A stretch of 28,520 nt of DNA, from positions 1-28,520 of the forward strand of contig JBGZHY010000097.1 in NCBI GenBank assembly GCA_041848045.1, in the 5' to 3' direction. The translations under genes and the position numbers were made by a program. Origin of the DNA: CAKAHY01 sp041848045. Lineage in GTDB: Bacteria; Bacillota; Clostridia; Lachnospirales; Lachnospiraceae. This document shows positions 7,377-14,365 of this stretch, piece after piece (within the stretch, counting starts at the first letter, position 1; each line of letters starts with the position of its first letter). The notes beneath the pieces were generated by a model. The model saw nothing but the letters and a program-made list of their open reading frames with translations, did no database searches and was not told the origin of the DNA.

Positions 7377-8261
7377 ATGGAACAGCACTTATCACAGTAC
7401 AGAATCTTTTATGAAGTCGCCAGAGCCGGCAATATTTCCAAGGCAGCCAAGGAATTATTCATCAGCCAGCCCGCCATTTCCAAATCCATTTCCAAACTGG
7501 AAGAAAATCTGGAGGTAACGCTTTTTTCCCGCAATTCAAGAGGCGTCTGCCTGACGGCGGAGGGCAGGATTTTATACGAGCATATCGCTTCCGCTTTCGC
7601 CTCCATCCAAAACGGCGAGGATCAGATTCGCAAAATCAAGGAGCTGAACATCGGCACCATCCGTATCGGAGCCAGTACCACGCTGTGCAAGGAAATCCTG
7701 CTGCCCTACCTTAGGGATTTTGTGGAGGCTTACCCCCATGTCACCGTTACCATTTCTTCCCGTTCCAGTTCGGAAACTGCACAAATGCTGGAGCAGGGCA
7801 GCTTGGATCTGGGTCTGATTGCCGCACCCTCCGTCAGTAAAAATATGGCCTTTAAGCCTATATTGGATATCCATGATATTTTTGTTGCCGCACCGGAATA
7901 CCTGGAGCGCCTCAATATTCGGGAAGGCAGACAGTACCGCATCGAAGAATGTGCGCATTTTATGCTCCTGGATAAGGCAAACTCCTCCAGACAATACATC
8001 AATTCCCATTTGCAGAACAGACAGATTAAGCTTCGGGACAGTATAGAAGTAAACAACATGGATTTGCTCATCGAATTTGCCAAAATCGGGCTGGGCCTTG
8101 CCTGTGTCATCAAGGAATTTGTCAAAGAAGAGCTGGAAACGGGCAGACTGACGGAGGTCAAACTCCTGGGAGATATTCCCAAGCGTTCCGTAGGCTTTGC
8201 CTATATGCAAAACAACCCGAATCCGGTTCTGCCAAAATTTCTGGCGGCAAGACGACATTAA
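7377..8261 (+). CDS. LysR-family transcriptional regulator
   Basis: A 294-residue LysR-type regulator. Residues 1-62 form the winged helix-turn-helix (NISKAAKELFISQPAISKSI region, then LEENLEVTLFSRNSRGVCLT). Residues 90-290 form the two-lobed periplasmic-binding-like effector domain, starting IRIGAST. AGGGAG 6 nt before the ATG supports the start. The gene points away from leuCD, the classical layout for an activator of the divergent operon that also limits its own expression. The effector is unknown; for a leuCD partner an isopropylmalate-type acid is a reasonable guess, but nothing in the sequence proves it. Confidence 0.93.
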   Translation: MEQHLSQYRIFYEVARAGNISKAAKELFISQPAISKSISKLEENLEVTLFSRNSRGVCLTAEGRILYEHIASAFASIQNGEDQIRKIKELNIGTIRIGASTTLCKEILLPYLRDFVEAYPHVTVTISSRSSSETAQMLEQGSLDLGLIAAPSVSKNMAFKPILDIHDIFVAAPEYLERLNIREGRQYRIEECAHFMLLDKANSSRQYINSHLQNRQIKLRDSIEVNNMDLLIEFAKIGLGLACVIKEFVKEELETGRLTEVKLLGDIPKRSVGFAYMQNNPNPVLPKFLAARRH

Positions 8262-8310
8262 AAAATGCTTCGGAAAAGCGAATTTTCTCTGCCTTTCCGA
8301 AGCACTTTTT
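8261..8310. terminator. Bidirectional terminator between LysR and HAD phosphatase
   Basis: A perfect 11-bp stem (TGCTTCGGAAA at 8266-8276, TTTCCGAAGCA at 8294-8304) flanked by A-rich sequence on the left and CTTTTT on the right. It can end the convergent LysR (plus) and ktrBA-HAD (minus) transcripts. Confidence 0.9.
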
Positions 8311-8316
8311 ATATCT

Positions 8317-8979
8317 TTAGCAATGCTCGTCCGCCAGCTCCACAATATCCCCCGGACGCTGTACCAGATATACCGCTCCGTTCTCCTGCAATTCCTCTTT
8401 GTCCCGAAAGCCCCATAAAACGCCGATACCGCACACCCCGGCATTGACGGCGGTTTTCATATCCACATCCGTATCCCCGAAGTACAGCACCTCCTCTTTG
8501 GAAACCTGTAACTCCTCCATAAGCGCCAGCAAAGCCTCCGGAGAAGGCTTTATGCGAATACCCTGCCTTTCTCCGTATATCCGGTCAAACAGGCTTTCGG
8601 CAAAAAACATCGCACAGTTGTCCTCCACCACTTCCTGTACCTTATTGGATAAGACGGCAAGCTTAAGTCCTCTCTTCTTCAGCGCTTCCAGCATAGAGAG
8701 AATCCCTTCATAGGGCTTTACCTGATACATCTTATGCTCTTCCACCACCCTTTCATAAATGCGGCAGGCTCTTTCCCATTCCTCTTCTTCCTCAATCCCC
8801 AAATATTCCAGACTGCGCCGCACGTAGGTTCTGTAGCCGTCACCCACAAAGCGCTTCGTGTGTTCCAAATCAATTTCCCCCAGTCCCATTTCCGCCAAAG
8901 CGGCGTTTATGCACCTTTGCAGGGCATAGGAAGTGTTTAATAGGGTTCCGTCCAAATCAAATACACATAATTTGATCAT
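8317..8979 (-). CDS. HAD-superfamily phosphatase (Gph-like)
   Basis: A 220-residue haloacid dehalogenase hydrolase with FDLDGT (Asp8, Asp10), VLSNK (Ser111), IKPSP (Lys144) and the metal-binding FGDTDVD (167-173). A four-helix cap occupies about 16-85. It resembles phosphoglycolate phosphatases but the substrate is not determined. It overlaps ktrA by the four bases ATGA, so it is translationally coupled to the potassium system, with ktrB-ktrA upstream and a terminator downstream. Only about a third of its residues match the other HAD protein in this window (1747-2415); they are not a recent duplication. Confidence 0.9.
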   Translation of the reverse strand: MIKLCVFDLDGTLLNTSYALQRCINAALAEMGLGEIDLEHTKRFVGDGYRTYVRRSLEYLGIEEEEEWERACRIYERVVEEHKMYQVKPYEGILSMLEALKKRGLKLAVLSNKVQEVVEDNCAMFFAESLFDRIYGERQGIRIKPSPEALLALMEELQVSKEEVLYFGDTDVDMKTAVNAGVCGIGVLWGFRDKEELQENGAVYLVQRPGDIVELADEHC

Positions 8980-9632
8980 TTATCCAAATCCTCCAATATT
9001 TTTGCAATACTTTCCCAATTACCGGCAACCAGAAGATGTTCTTCGGGCAAAATAAGATCCTCTCCGCTTAAGGCAACCCTCGTTTTCCCCTCCCTTTTGG
9101 TACCCAGTATGGAAATGCCGTATTTTTTCGGCAGAGCAAGCTCCCGCAGGCTCTTATGCAGCCAGTCCTTCATCGGGCTGATTTCACAAACCGTAAACTC
9201 ATCGTTCAACTCCATATAATCAAATACATTATCCGAGCTGAAGCGCACCGCCAGTCTTTCGGATATATCTCTATCCGGATAAACCACCTCGTCCGCACCG
9301 TTGCGCAGCAAAAACTTGGCATGTATATCACGGTTTGCCTTACTGACCACCCGTCTGGCTCCCAGCTCCTTAACAAGAGCGGTACACTCCAAAGAGCTTT
9401 GAAAATCATTGCCGATGCAAATAAAAACCGTGTCAAAATTGCCTACACCCAGACTTTTCAGCACATCCTCATTGGTGCAGTCCCCTATTTTTGCCGCCTG
9501 CACCATGGGAACCAGCTCCTCCAGCCTTTCCTCCGCTTTATCCACAATCATCACATCATTGCCCAGGGAACAGAGGTTCCTGCATAAATGCTGTCCGAAG
9601 CGGCTCATTCCTATAATCAATATCGACTTCAT
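8976..9632 (-). CDS. ktrA: Potassium uptake regulatory subunit KtrA (RCK protein)
   Basis: A cytoplasmic ring-forming subunit that gates the KtrB potassium channel in response to ATP/ADP or NAD(H) and c-di-AMP in related systems. The 218 residues contain an RCK_N Rossmann domain (1-130; nucleotide loop GMSRFG at 8-13, then the Asp of IVDK) and an RCK_C domain (about 135-218), the place where c-di-AMP binds in studied Firmicute homologues. It has one RCK pair, so it is KtrA-like, not the doubled enterobacterial TrkA. It begins 10 nt after ktrB and overlaps the next gene by four bases. Confidence 0.92.
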   Translation of the reverse strand: MKSILIIGMSRFGQHLCRNLCSLGNDVMIVDKAEERLEELVPMVQAAKIGDCTNEDVLKSLGVGNFDTVFICIGNDFQSSLECTALVKELGARRVVSKANRDIHAKFLLRNGADEVVYPDRDISERLAVRFSSDNVFDYMELNDEFTVCEISPMKDWLHKSLRELALPKKYGISILGTKREGKTRVALSGEDLILPEEHLLVAGNWESIAKILEDLDK

Positions 9633-9642
9633 TGCTTTCCTC

Positions 9643-10995
9643 CTAACCGATGCTGATGGCTTCCCTTACCTGCTGCAGCTTCGGTATCTTCTTATTTTGC
9701 GTAAACGACAGAGCAAAAGACAGCCCGCCGACCCTTCCCAGATACATCAGGATAATCAAAAGCAACTGTGAAAGGCTCTTCATCTCCCTGGTAATGCCAA
9801 GGGTCATTCCCACCGTGCTCATGGCGCTCGTAACCTCATACAAGACGTCCAGCGTCGGCATATTCTGCAGCGCCACAATCATAAAGCTTACCGTCAGAAT
9901 CAACAGCATATTCAGGCTGGAAATGGCGGCAGCGGATTTTACCGCTCCCTCATCCACGCGCCTGCCGAAAATATCAATACCGTGCCTGCGGCTGATGCTT
10001 AGGTGTACGCAGGCCAGCAGCACAAACAAGGTGCTGACCTTAATTCCTCCCGCCGTGGAGCCGGAAGCCCCGCCGATAAACATCAACATCAAGGTCAGAA
10101 GCTTTCCCGCATCCGACATCTGCATGGTATCCACCGTGTTAAAGCCCGCCGTACGAGGGCTGACGGAAGCAAACAGGCTTGCCAGTACCTTTTCTTGGTA
10201 AGACATTCCCGCAAATAAAACGGAACCTTCCGTAAAATAGAACAGCAGCCCGCCGCCAAAAATCAGGATACCGCTCATCAGCAAAACGATTTTGCTGTGC
10301 AACCTGTATTTTCTCCAGCGCAGTCCGTGTATACTGACATCATCCCATACGATAAAGCCGATGCCGCCGATGATGATCAAAAGCATAATCACTGTATTGA
10401 CCAGTATATCTCCCGCAAAGGGCGTCAGGGAAGAAAAAGCGCCGTAATCGCCTCCCATCAAATCAAAACCGGCATTGCAAAAGGCAGATACGGAATGAAA
10501 AACGCCGTACCACAGCCCCTTTCTTATGCCGAACAGGGGAATAAAACGCAAACTCAACAGCAAGGCGCCCAAGCCCTCTATGCAGACCGTTCCCCACAGA
10601 ATTTTTTTACTTAGTTTTACCACGCCGCCGATATTGACAATATTCAGGCTTTCCTTCATCAGGCCTCTTTGACGCAGACCTATTTTATCCCGCATGATCA
10701 GCGCAAAGAAGATACCGATAGTGACAAAGCCCAGCCCTCCTATCTGTATCAGCACTATAATCACCAGCTGCCCGAAAAAACTCCAGTGCAGCGCCGTGTC
10801 CACCAACACAAGCCCTGTCACGCAGGTGCTGCTGGTGGCGGTAAATAAGGCTGTCAAAAACGGTGTCCAAATCCCCCCGCGGGAAGAAAGGGGCAGCATC
10901 AAAAGCAAGGTCCCCGCCAAGATGATCAGCATATAGCCCAGGGCGATGCATTGCAGCTGGGACAGATGCCTCGGTACAGAATCTAAACGTTTCAT
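9643..10995 (-). CDS. ktrB: Potassium uptake channel subunit KtrB (TrkH/Ktr family)
   Basis: The membrane pore of a Ktr-type K+ (Na+-coupled) uptake system. The chosen ATG at 10995 has a weak GAAAG site 7 nt upstream and gives 450 residues; ATG 11001 is possible. Four M1-pore-M2 repeats can be traced by the selectivity-filter segments TSSTCVTGL, SAFCNAGFD, SPRTAGFNT and SAMSTVGMT. Each has the conserved glycine of the family. GGASGSTAGG is the flexible intramembrane gate loop of KtrB. It is the first gene of ktrB-ktrA-HAD and has a consensus-like promoter (11021-11049) whose -35 overlaps that of the divergent methyltransferase gene. Confidence 0.92.
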   Translation of the reverse strand: MKRLDSVPRHLSQLQCIALGYMLIILAGTLLLMLPLSSRGGIWTPFLTALFTATSSTCVTGLVLVDTALHWSFFGQLVIIVLIQIGGLGFVTIGIFFALIMRDKIGLRQRGLMKESLNIVNIGGVVKLSKKILWGTVCIEGLGALLLSLRFIPLFGIRKGLWYGVFHSVSAFCNAGFDLMGGDYGAFSSLTPFAGDILVNTVIMLLIIIGGIGFIVWDDVSIHGLRWRKYRLHSKIVLLMSGILIFGGGLLFYFTEGSVLFAGMSYQEKVLASLFASVSPRTAGFNTVDTMQMSDAGKLLTLMLMFIGGASGSTAGGIKVSTLFVLLACVHLSISRRHGIDIFGRRVDEGAVKSAAAISSLNMLLILTVSFMIVALQNMPTLDVLYEVTSAMSTVGMTLGITREMKSLSQLLLIILMYLGRVGGLSFALSFTQNKKIPKLQQVREAISIG

Positions 10996-11020
10996 ATCCA
11001 TTCTTTCTTTTTTACAACAA

Positions 11021-11049
11021 TATATACACCTTATATCTTTCCTTGTCAA
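11021..11049 (-). promoter_or_regulatory. Promoter of the ktrB-ktrA operon
   Basis: On the minus strand a perfect TTGACA (11044-11049), 17 bases, then TATATA (11021-11026). The start of transcription would be near 11014, about 20 nt before the ktrB ATG. The -35 overlaps that of the plus-strand promoter by five bases. Confidence 0.75.
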
Positions 11050-11071
11050 AGTTTATCCTATATCTTATACT
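11043..11071 (+). promoter_or_regulatory. Promoter of the methyltransferase gene
   Basis: On the plus strand TTGTCA (11043-11048), 17 bases, then TATACT (11066-11071). The start near 11078 gives a leader of about 40 nt before the ATG at 11118. It shares its -35 bases with the divergent ktrB promoter. Confidence 0.75.
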
Positions 11072-11117
11072 TATTTCGTTTGCAATACGATACCGAAGAA
11101 TAAGAAGGACAGATATT

Positions 11118-11912
11118 ATGGATGATTTGTATCAAGGCGCCCTCTCCCTCACCGACCGCAGCAGGCGGTACTGGGAATGGCGGGCGCGCAGCTATACGGA
11201 AGTCAACAAGGAGGAGTTGGCGGACGCGCAAAAAAATGCATGGCTCCATGCCCTGCATACACACATACATCGGCACTGCAAAAATCGTAACCCCGACAGT
11301 ATACGGGTTTTGGACATCGGTACGGGGCCCGGCTTTATGGCCATTATTGCCGCACTGGAAGGCTATACCGTTTCTGCCGTTGATTTCAGCCCCCGTATGC
11401 TGGAAGAAGCACGAATCAATGCCGCGGCGGAAAATATACATAACATCGACTTCAGGCAGATGGACGCGCATCAGACAAGCTTTGCGGACTGCAGCTTCGA
11501 CATCATTGTAACGCGCAATCTCACCTGGAGCCTGCAAAATCCCTGTCAGGCATATCGCGAATGGTACCGCATCCTGAAAAAGGGAGGGCTTTTGCTCAAT
11601 TATGACGCCAACTGGTACGCCTATTTATATGATGAGAAAGCCAGGGCGGCTTATCGGGCGGATCGCCGCAAGGTCAAAGCCTCCGGCTTCAAAGACCAGT
11701 GCATCGGAGAGAATTTTGACGAATGTGAAGAAATCGCCAGAGAAGTTCCCCTAAGCCGCCTGTCCCGCCCCGCCTGGGATCTCCAAACCTTAAAAGACAT
11801 CGGTTTTATCAACTGCAGGGCAGACGAGCACATCTGGCAAACGGTATGGAACACGGAAAAAAAGACCAATTTTTCCGCCACACCCCTTTTTGAAATCAGG
11901 GCAAGGAAATAA
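11118..11912 (+). CDS. Class I SAM-dependent methyltransferase
   Basis: A 264-residue cytoplasmic methyltransferase. The start at 11118 is preferred since AGAAGG lies 9 nt upstream and the promoter would sit inside any longer frame. Motif I is VLDIGTGPG (64-72), followed by the acidic residue of AVDFSP (Asp89), and motif post-II with Asp116 of RQMDAH; the FDIIVTRN and LKKGGLLL segments complete a Rossmann methyltransferase fold. An N-terminal YWEWRARSY motif occurs in a group of Firmicute methyltransferases of unknown substrate. It is monocistronic, ends in a hairpin shared with the convergent patB gene, and is divergent from ktrB. Its acceptor cannot be inferred. Confidence 0.9.
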   Translation: MDDLYQGALSLTDRSRRYWEWRARSYTEVNKEELADAQKNAWLHALHTHIHRHCKNRNPDSIRVLDIGTGPGFMAIIAALEGYTVSAVDFSPRMLEEARINAAAENIHNIDFRQMDAHQTSFADCSFDIIVTRNLTWSLQNPCQAYREWYRILKKGGLLLNYDANWYAYLYDEKARAAYRADRRKVKASGFKDQCIGENFDECEEIAREVPLSRLSRPAWDLQTLKDIGFINCRADEHIWQTVWNTEKKTNFSATPLFEIRARK

Positions 11913-11928
11913 TCCCTGCCCTGTCTTT
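11897..11928. terminator. Terminator between methyltransferase and patB (convergent)
   Basis: CAGGGCA (11897-11903) pairs with TGCCCTG (11917-11923), followed on plus by TCTTT and on minus by an A/T-rich stretch. The stem overlaps the methyltransferase stop codon and ends four bases before the stop of the convergent aminotransferase gene. Confidence 0.65.
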
Positions 11929-13102
11929 ACATTTCTTTTACCGCCTTTTCCAAACGCAGCAGCGCTTCCTCCAAGGTACTTCTTTGACAGGCAATATTGA
12001 TGCGCTCAAAACCTGCGCCCGCTTCGCCGAACATGGTTCCCGTATCCAGCCACAGCTTTGCCTTGTTTTCAATCAAGTCTGTCCGCTCTTTTTCGCTTAA
12101 GCCAAGCCCCCGACAATCCAACCATATCAGATAGGTTCCCTGGGGCTCCACCAGCTTGATTCGGGGTATCCTGCTCTCCAGAAACTGCCTGCAAAAATCA
12201 AGATTCCCCTGAATATATGCCTTCAGCTGCGTCATCCACTCCCTGCCGCCTTCATAGGCAGCCTGGGCGGCAAAAAGCCCCAGCGCGTTCAGCTGGTCAT
12301 AGCCGGAGGCGTGCATGGCGTGTACAAAAGCTCTGCGCAGTCTTTCGCTGCGAATCCATATATTGGACACCTGCAGCCCCGCCAGATTAAAACTTTTGCT
12401 GGGCGCCGTGGCAATGATGCTCATATCGGCAAATTCCTCTCCGATATTGGCAAAGACCGTATGTCTGTAGCCCTCATATACAAAGTCGGAATGAATTTCA
12501 TCGCTGAATACGATAACGCCGTGCCTGCGGCATATCTCTCCCACACGCTTAAGCTCCGCCTCCTCCCAAACCCTGCCGATGGGATTGTGGGGGCTGCACA
12601 GCAAGAAAAGCTTTACCCCCTCTTTTACCACCTTTTCTTCAAAGTCCGCAAAGTCCATTTCATACTTGCCGTCCCGGTATAAAAGATTGTTCACAACCAA
12701 CTTTCTGCCATTGCTGCGTACCACCGAGGAAAAAGGATAGTATACCGGCTCCTGAATCAGTACCGCCTCCCCCGGCTCCGTATACGCCTGTACCGCCATG
12801 GCTATGGCGTATACCACTCCCGGAGTCTTGACCAGGTCCTCTGCTCTTGTTTCCCAGCCGAACCCCTCCTTATACCAGTGATATAAGGCCGAAAAATAAT
12901 CCTCTTTCACCTCGGAATAGCCGAATACGCCGTGATTGACCGCCGCAAGCAGGCGCTGTCGAATCGGATCCGCCACCTGAAAGTCCATATCGGCAATCCA
13001 CAGAGGCAAAAGCCCCTCCTGCTTTCCCCGCTTACGGGCAAAGTCATACTTCAGACAGTTGGTATTTGTCCTGTCCACAAACTGATCAAAATCGTACTGC
13101 AT
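11927..13102 (-). CDS. patB: MalY/PatB-type C-S beta-lyase (cystathionine beta-lyase), PLP enzyme
   Basis: A 391-residue fold-type I PLP enzyme of the MalY/PatB group, which cleaves the C-S bond of cystathionine, cysteine or related thioethers to give pyruvate, ammonia and a thiol. The PLP lysine is Lys236 in APSKSFNLAGL. Other markers are PLWIADMDF (33-41), the stacking residues in GVVYAI, NPIGRVW (173-179) and FSDEIHSDF (199-207). It lies 12 nt downstream of a cystathionine gamma-synthase/lyase-type gene, so the two form a transsulfuration unit toward homocysteine or a sulfide-releasing pair. A classical aminotransferase function is less likely given the MalY-type signatures. Confidence 0.88.
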   Translation of the reverse strand: MQYDFDQFVDRTNTNCLKYDFARKRGKQEGLLPLWIADMDFQVADPIRQRLLAAVNHGVFGYSEVKEDYFSALYHWYKEGFGWETRAEDLVKTPGVVYAIAMAVQAYTEPGEAVLIQEPVYYPFSSVVRSNGRKLVVNNLLYRDGKYEMDFADFEEKVVKEGVKLFLLCSPHNPIGRVWEEAELKRVGEICRRHGVIVFSDEIHSDFVYEGYRHTVFANIGEEFADMSIIATAPSKSFNLAGLQVSNIWIRSERLRRAFVHAMHASGYDQLNALGLFAAQAAYEGGREWMTQLKAYIQGNLDFCRQFLESRIPRIKLVEPQGTYLIWLDCRGLGLSEKERTDLIENKAKLWLDTGTMFGEAGAGFERINIACQRSTLEEALLRLEKAVKEM

Positions 13103-13114
13103 ATTTCTCTCCTT

Positions 13115-14260
13115 CTAGTCCAGAGCCTGCCTAAGATCCGCAAGCAAATCCTCTACCTGTTCAATACCCACGGAAAGGCGCAAAAATCTGCCGTCTATCC
13201 CCAGCCTTTCCCTTACCTCCTTCGGCACATCCGCATGGGTCTGTATCATCGGAAAGGTCATCAGAGATTCCACACCTCCCAAACTCTCCGCGTATTGTAT
13301 CAGCTGTATCTTTTCCAGCGCCCTCCTTGCCCTTTCTTCCGAATGGATTTTAAAGGAAATCATACTTCCGAAGCCCCTTGCCTGCTTCTTACTCAAGGCA
13401 TAGGAGGGATGCTCCTCCAAGCCGATATAATACACCTTTTCCACCGCCGGATGCTTTTGCAAACAGGCGGCAATCTTCATGGCATTTTCCTGTGCCCTGT
13501 CCATGCGCACCGCCAAAGTTTTAATGCCCCGTATCAAAAAATAACTGTCCATCGGCGATAAAGAGGCTCCCAAGGTCTTATAGATAAAGCGCATACGCTC
13601 GGATAAATCCTGATTGTTCACGCACAGAAATCCCGCCATGGTATCATTGTGCCCCGCCAAAAACTTGGTTCCGCTGTGCAGCACCATATCGGCGCCAAAG
13701 CGGAACGGATTCTGATAATAGGGCGACAGCAGCGTATTGTCCACCATCAAAAGCAAACCGTGTTCGCGGGCAATTTCTCCCATCTGCGCCAAATCCGTTA
13801 CCCGCATAGTGGGATTGCTCGGCGTTTCGATGTACAAAGCTTTGGTATCCGCCTGCACAGCCTGACGCACCAGCCCGGCATCGGCTGTATCTACATAAGA
13901 AAAGCGCAGCCCCCTCTTTCTGCCCATGTTCTCAAACATACGCAGGGAGCCGCCGTACAAATCCTCCGAACAGATAATATGCCCCGGCGCTTCCACAAGC
14001 TCCAGCGCAATGCCGAGAGCCGCCATGCCGGAGCTTGTGGCTATCGTATCATGACAGCCCTCCAGATTGCTCACCATACATTCTAAACTGTGTCTGGTAG
14101 GATTGGACTCCCGTACATAATCATAACCGCTGCTCTGTCCGATGCCCGGATGCGCAAAGGTAGAAGTCTGAAAAATCGGCGTAGCAATCGCTCCGTATCC
14201 GTTTTTGATTCCGTCTTCTTTTCTCGGATGCACACACAAGGTTTCTATGCCATACTTCAT
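13115..14260 (-). CDS. Cystathionine gamma-synthase / gamma-lyase family PLP enzyme
   Basis: A 381-residue Cys/Met-metabolism PLP enzyme. The start at 14260 is chosen for its GAGGAG site and because it gives the family's usual N-terminus (YGIETLCVHP); a longer frame to 14302 exists. Signatures are YDYVRESNPTRHSLE (46-60), SSGMAAL, YIETPSNPT, MVDNT and the PLP lysine in SGTKFLAGHND (Lys199). The GGVESLMTFP segment is near that of CGS and gamma-lyases. Sequence reading cannot decide between synthase (MetB/MetI), cystathionine gamma-lyase and methionine gamma-lyase. Pairing with patB favours methionine synthesis by transsulfuration. A hairpin lies between it and the upstream transketolase. Confidence 0.88.
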   Translation of the reverse strand: MKYGIETLCVHPRKEDGIKNGYGAIATPIFQTSTFAHPGIGQSSGYDYVRESNPTRHSLECMVSNLEGCHDTIATSSGMAALGIALELVEAPGHIICSEDLYGGSLRMFENMGRKRGLRFSYVDTADAGLVRQAVQADTKALYIETPSNPTMRVTDLAQMGEIAREHGLLLMVDNTLLSPYYQNPFRFGADMVLHSGTKFLAGHNDTMAGFLCVNNQDLSERMRFIYKTLGASLSPMDSYFLIRGIKTLAVRMDRAQENAMKIAACLQKHPAVEKVYYIGLEEHPSYALSKKQARGFGSMISFKIHSEERARRALEKIQLIQYAESLGGVESLMTFPMIQTHADVPKEVRERLGIDGRFLRLSVGIEQVEDLLADLRQALD

Positions 14261-14304
14261 CGCTCCGCTCTCCTCATTCTCTTCTCTTTCATAACCGTAC
14301 AAGA

Positions 14305-14331
14305 GGCGAAACCCTTATGCAGAGTTTCGCC
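14305..14331 (-). terminator. Possible weak terminator or leader hairpin
   Basis: GGCGAAAC (14324-14331 on minus) pairs perfectly over 8 bp with GTTTCGCC (14305-14312). The tail on minus reads TCTTGT, a poor U-run. It could partly end the transketolase transcript or be a leader structure of the following CGS-type gene. Confidence 0.4.
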
Positions 14332-14365
14332 ATCCCGAAATCAATCGTTAATCCTTTCGCCCTTT

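Noticed and set aside
14261..14365. SAM or cysteine riboswitch ahead of the CGS-type gene
   Set aside because: Only a single 8-bp hairpin is visible in about 105 nt; the conserved cores of SAM-type riboswitches or a T-box are missing.
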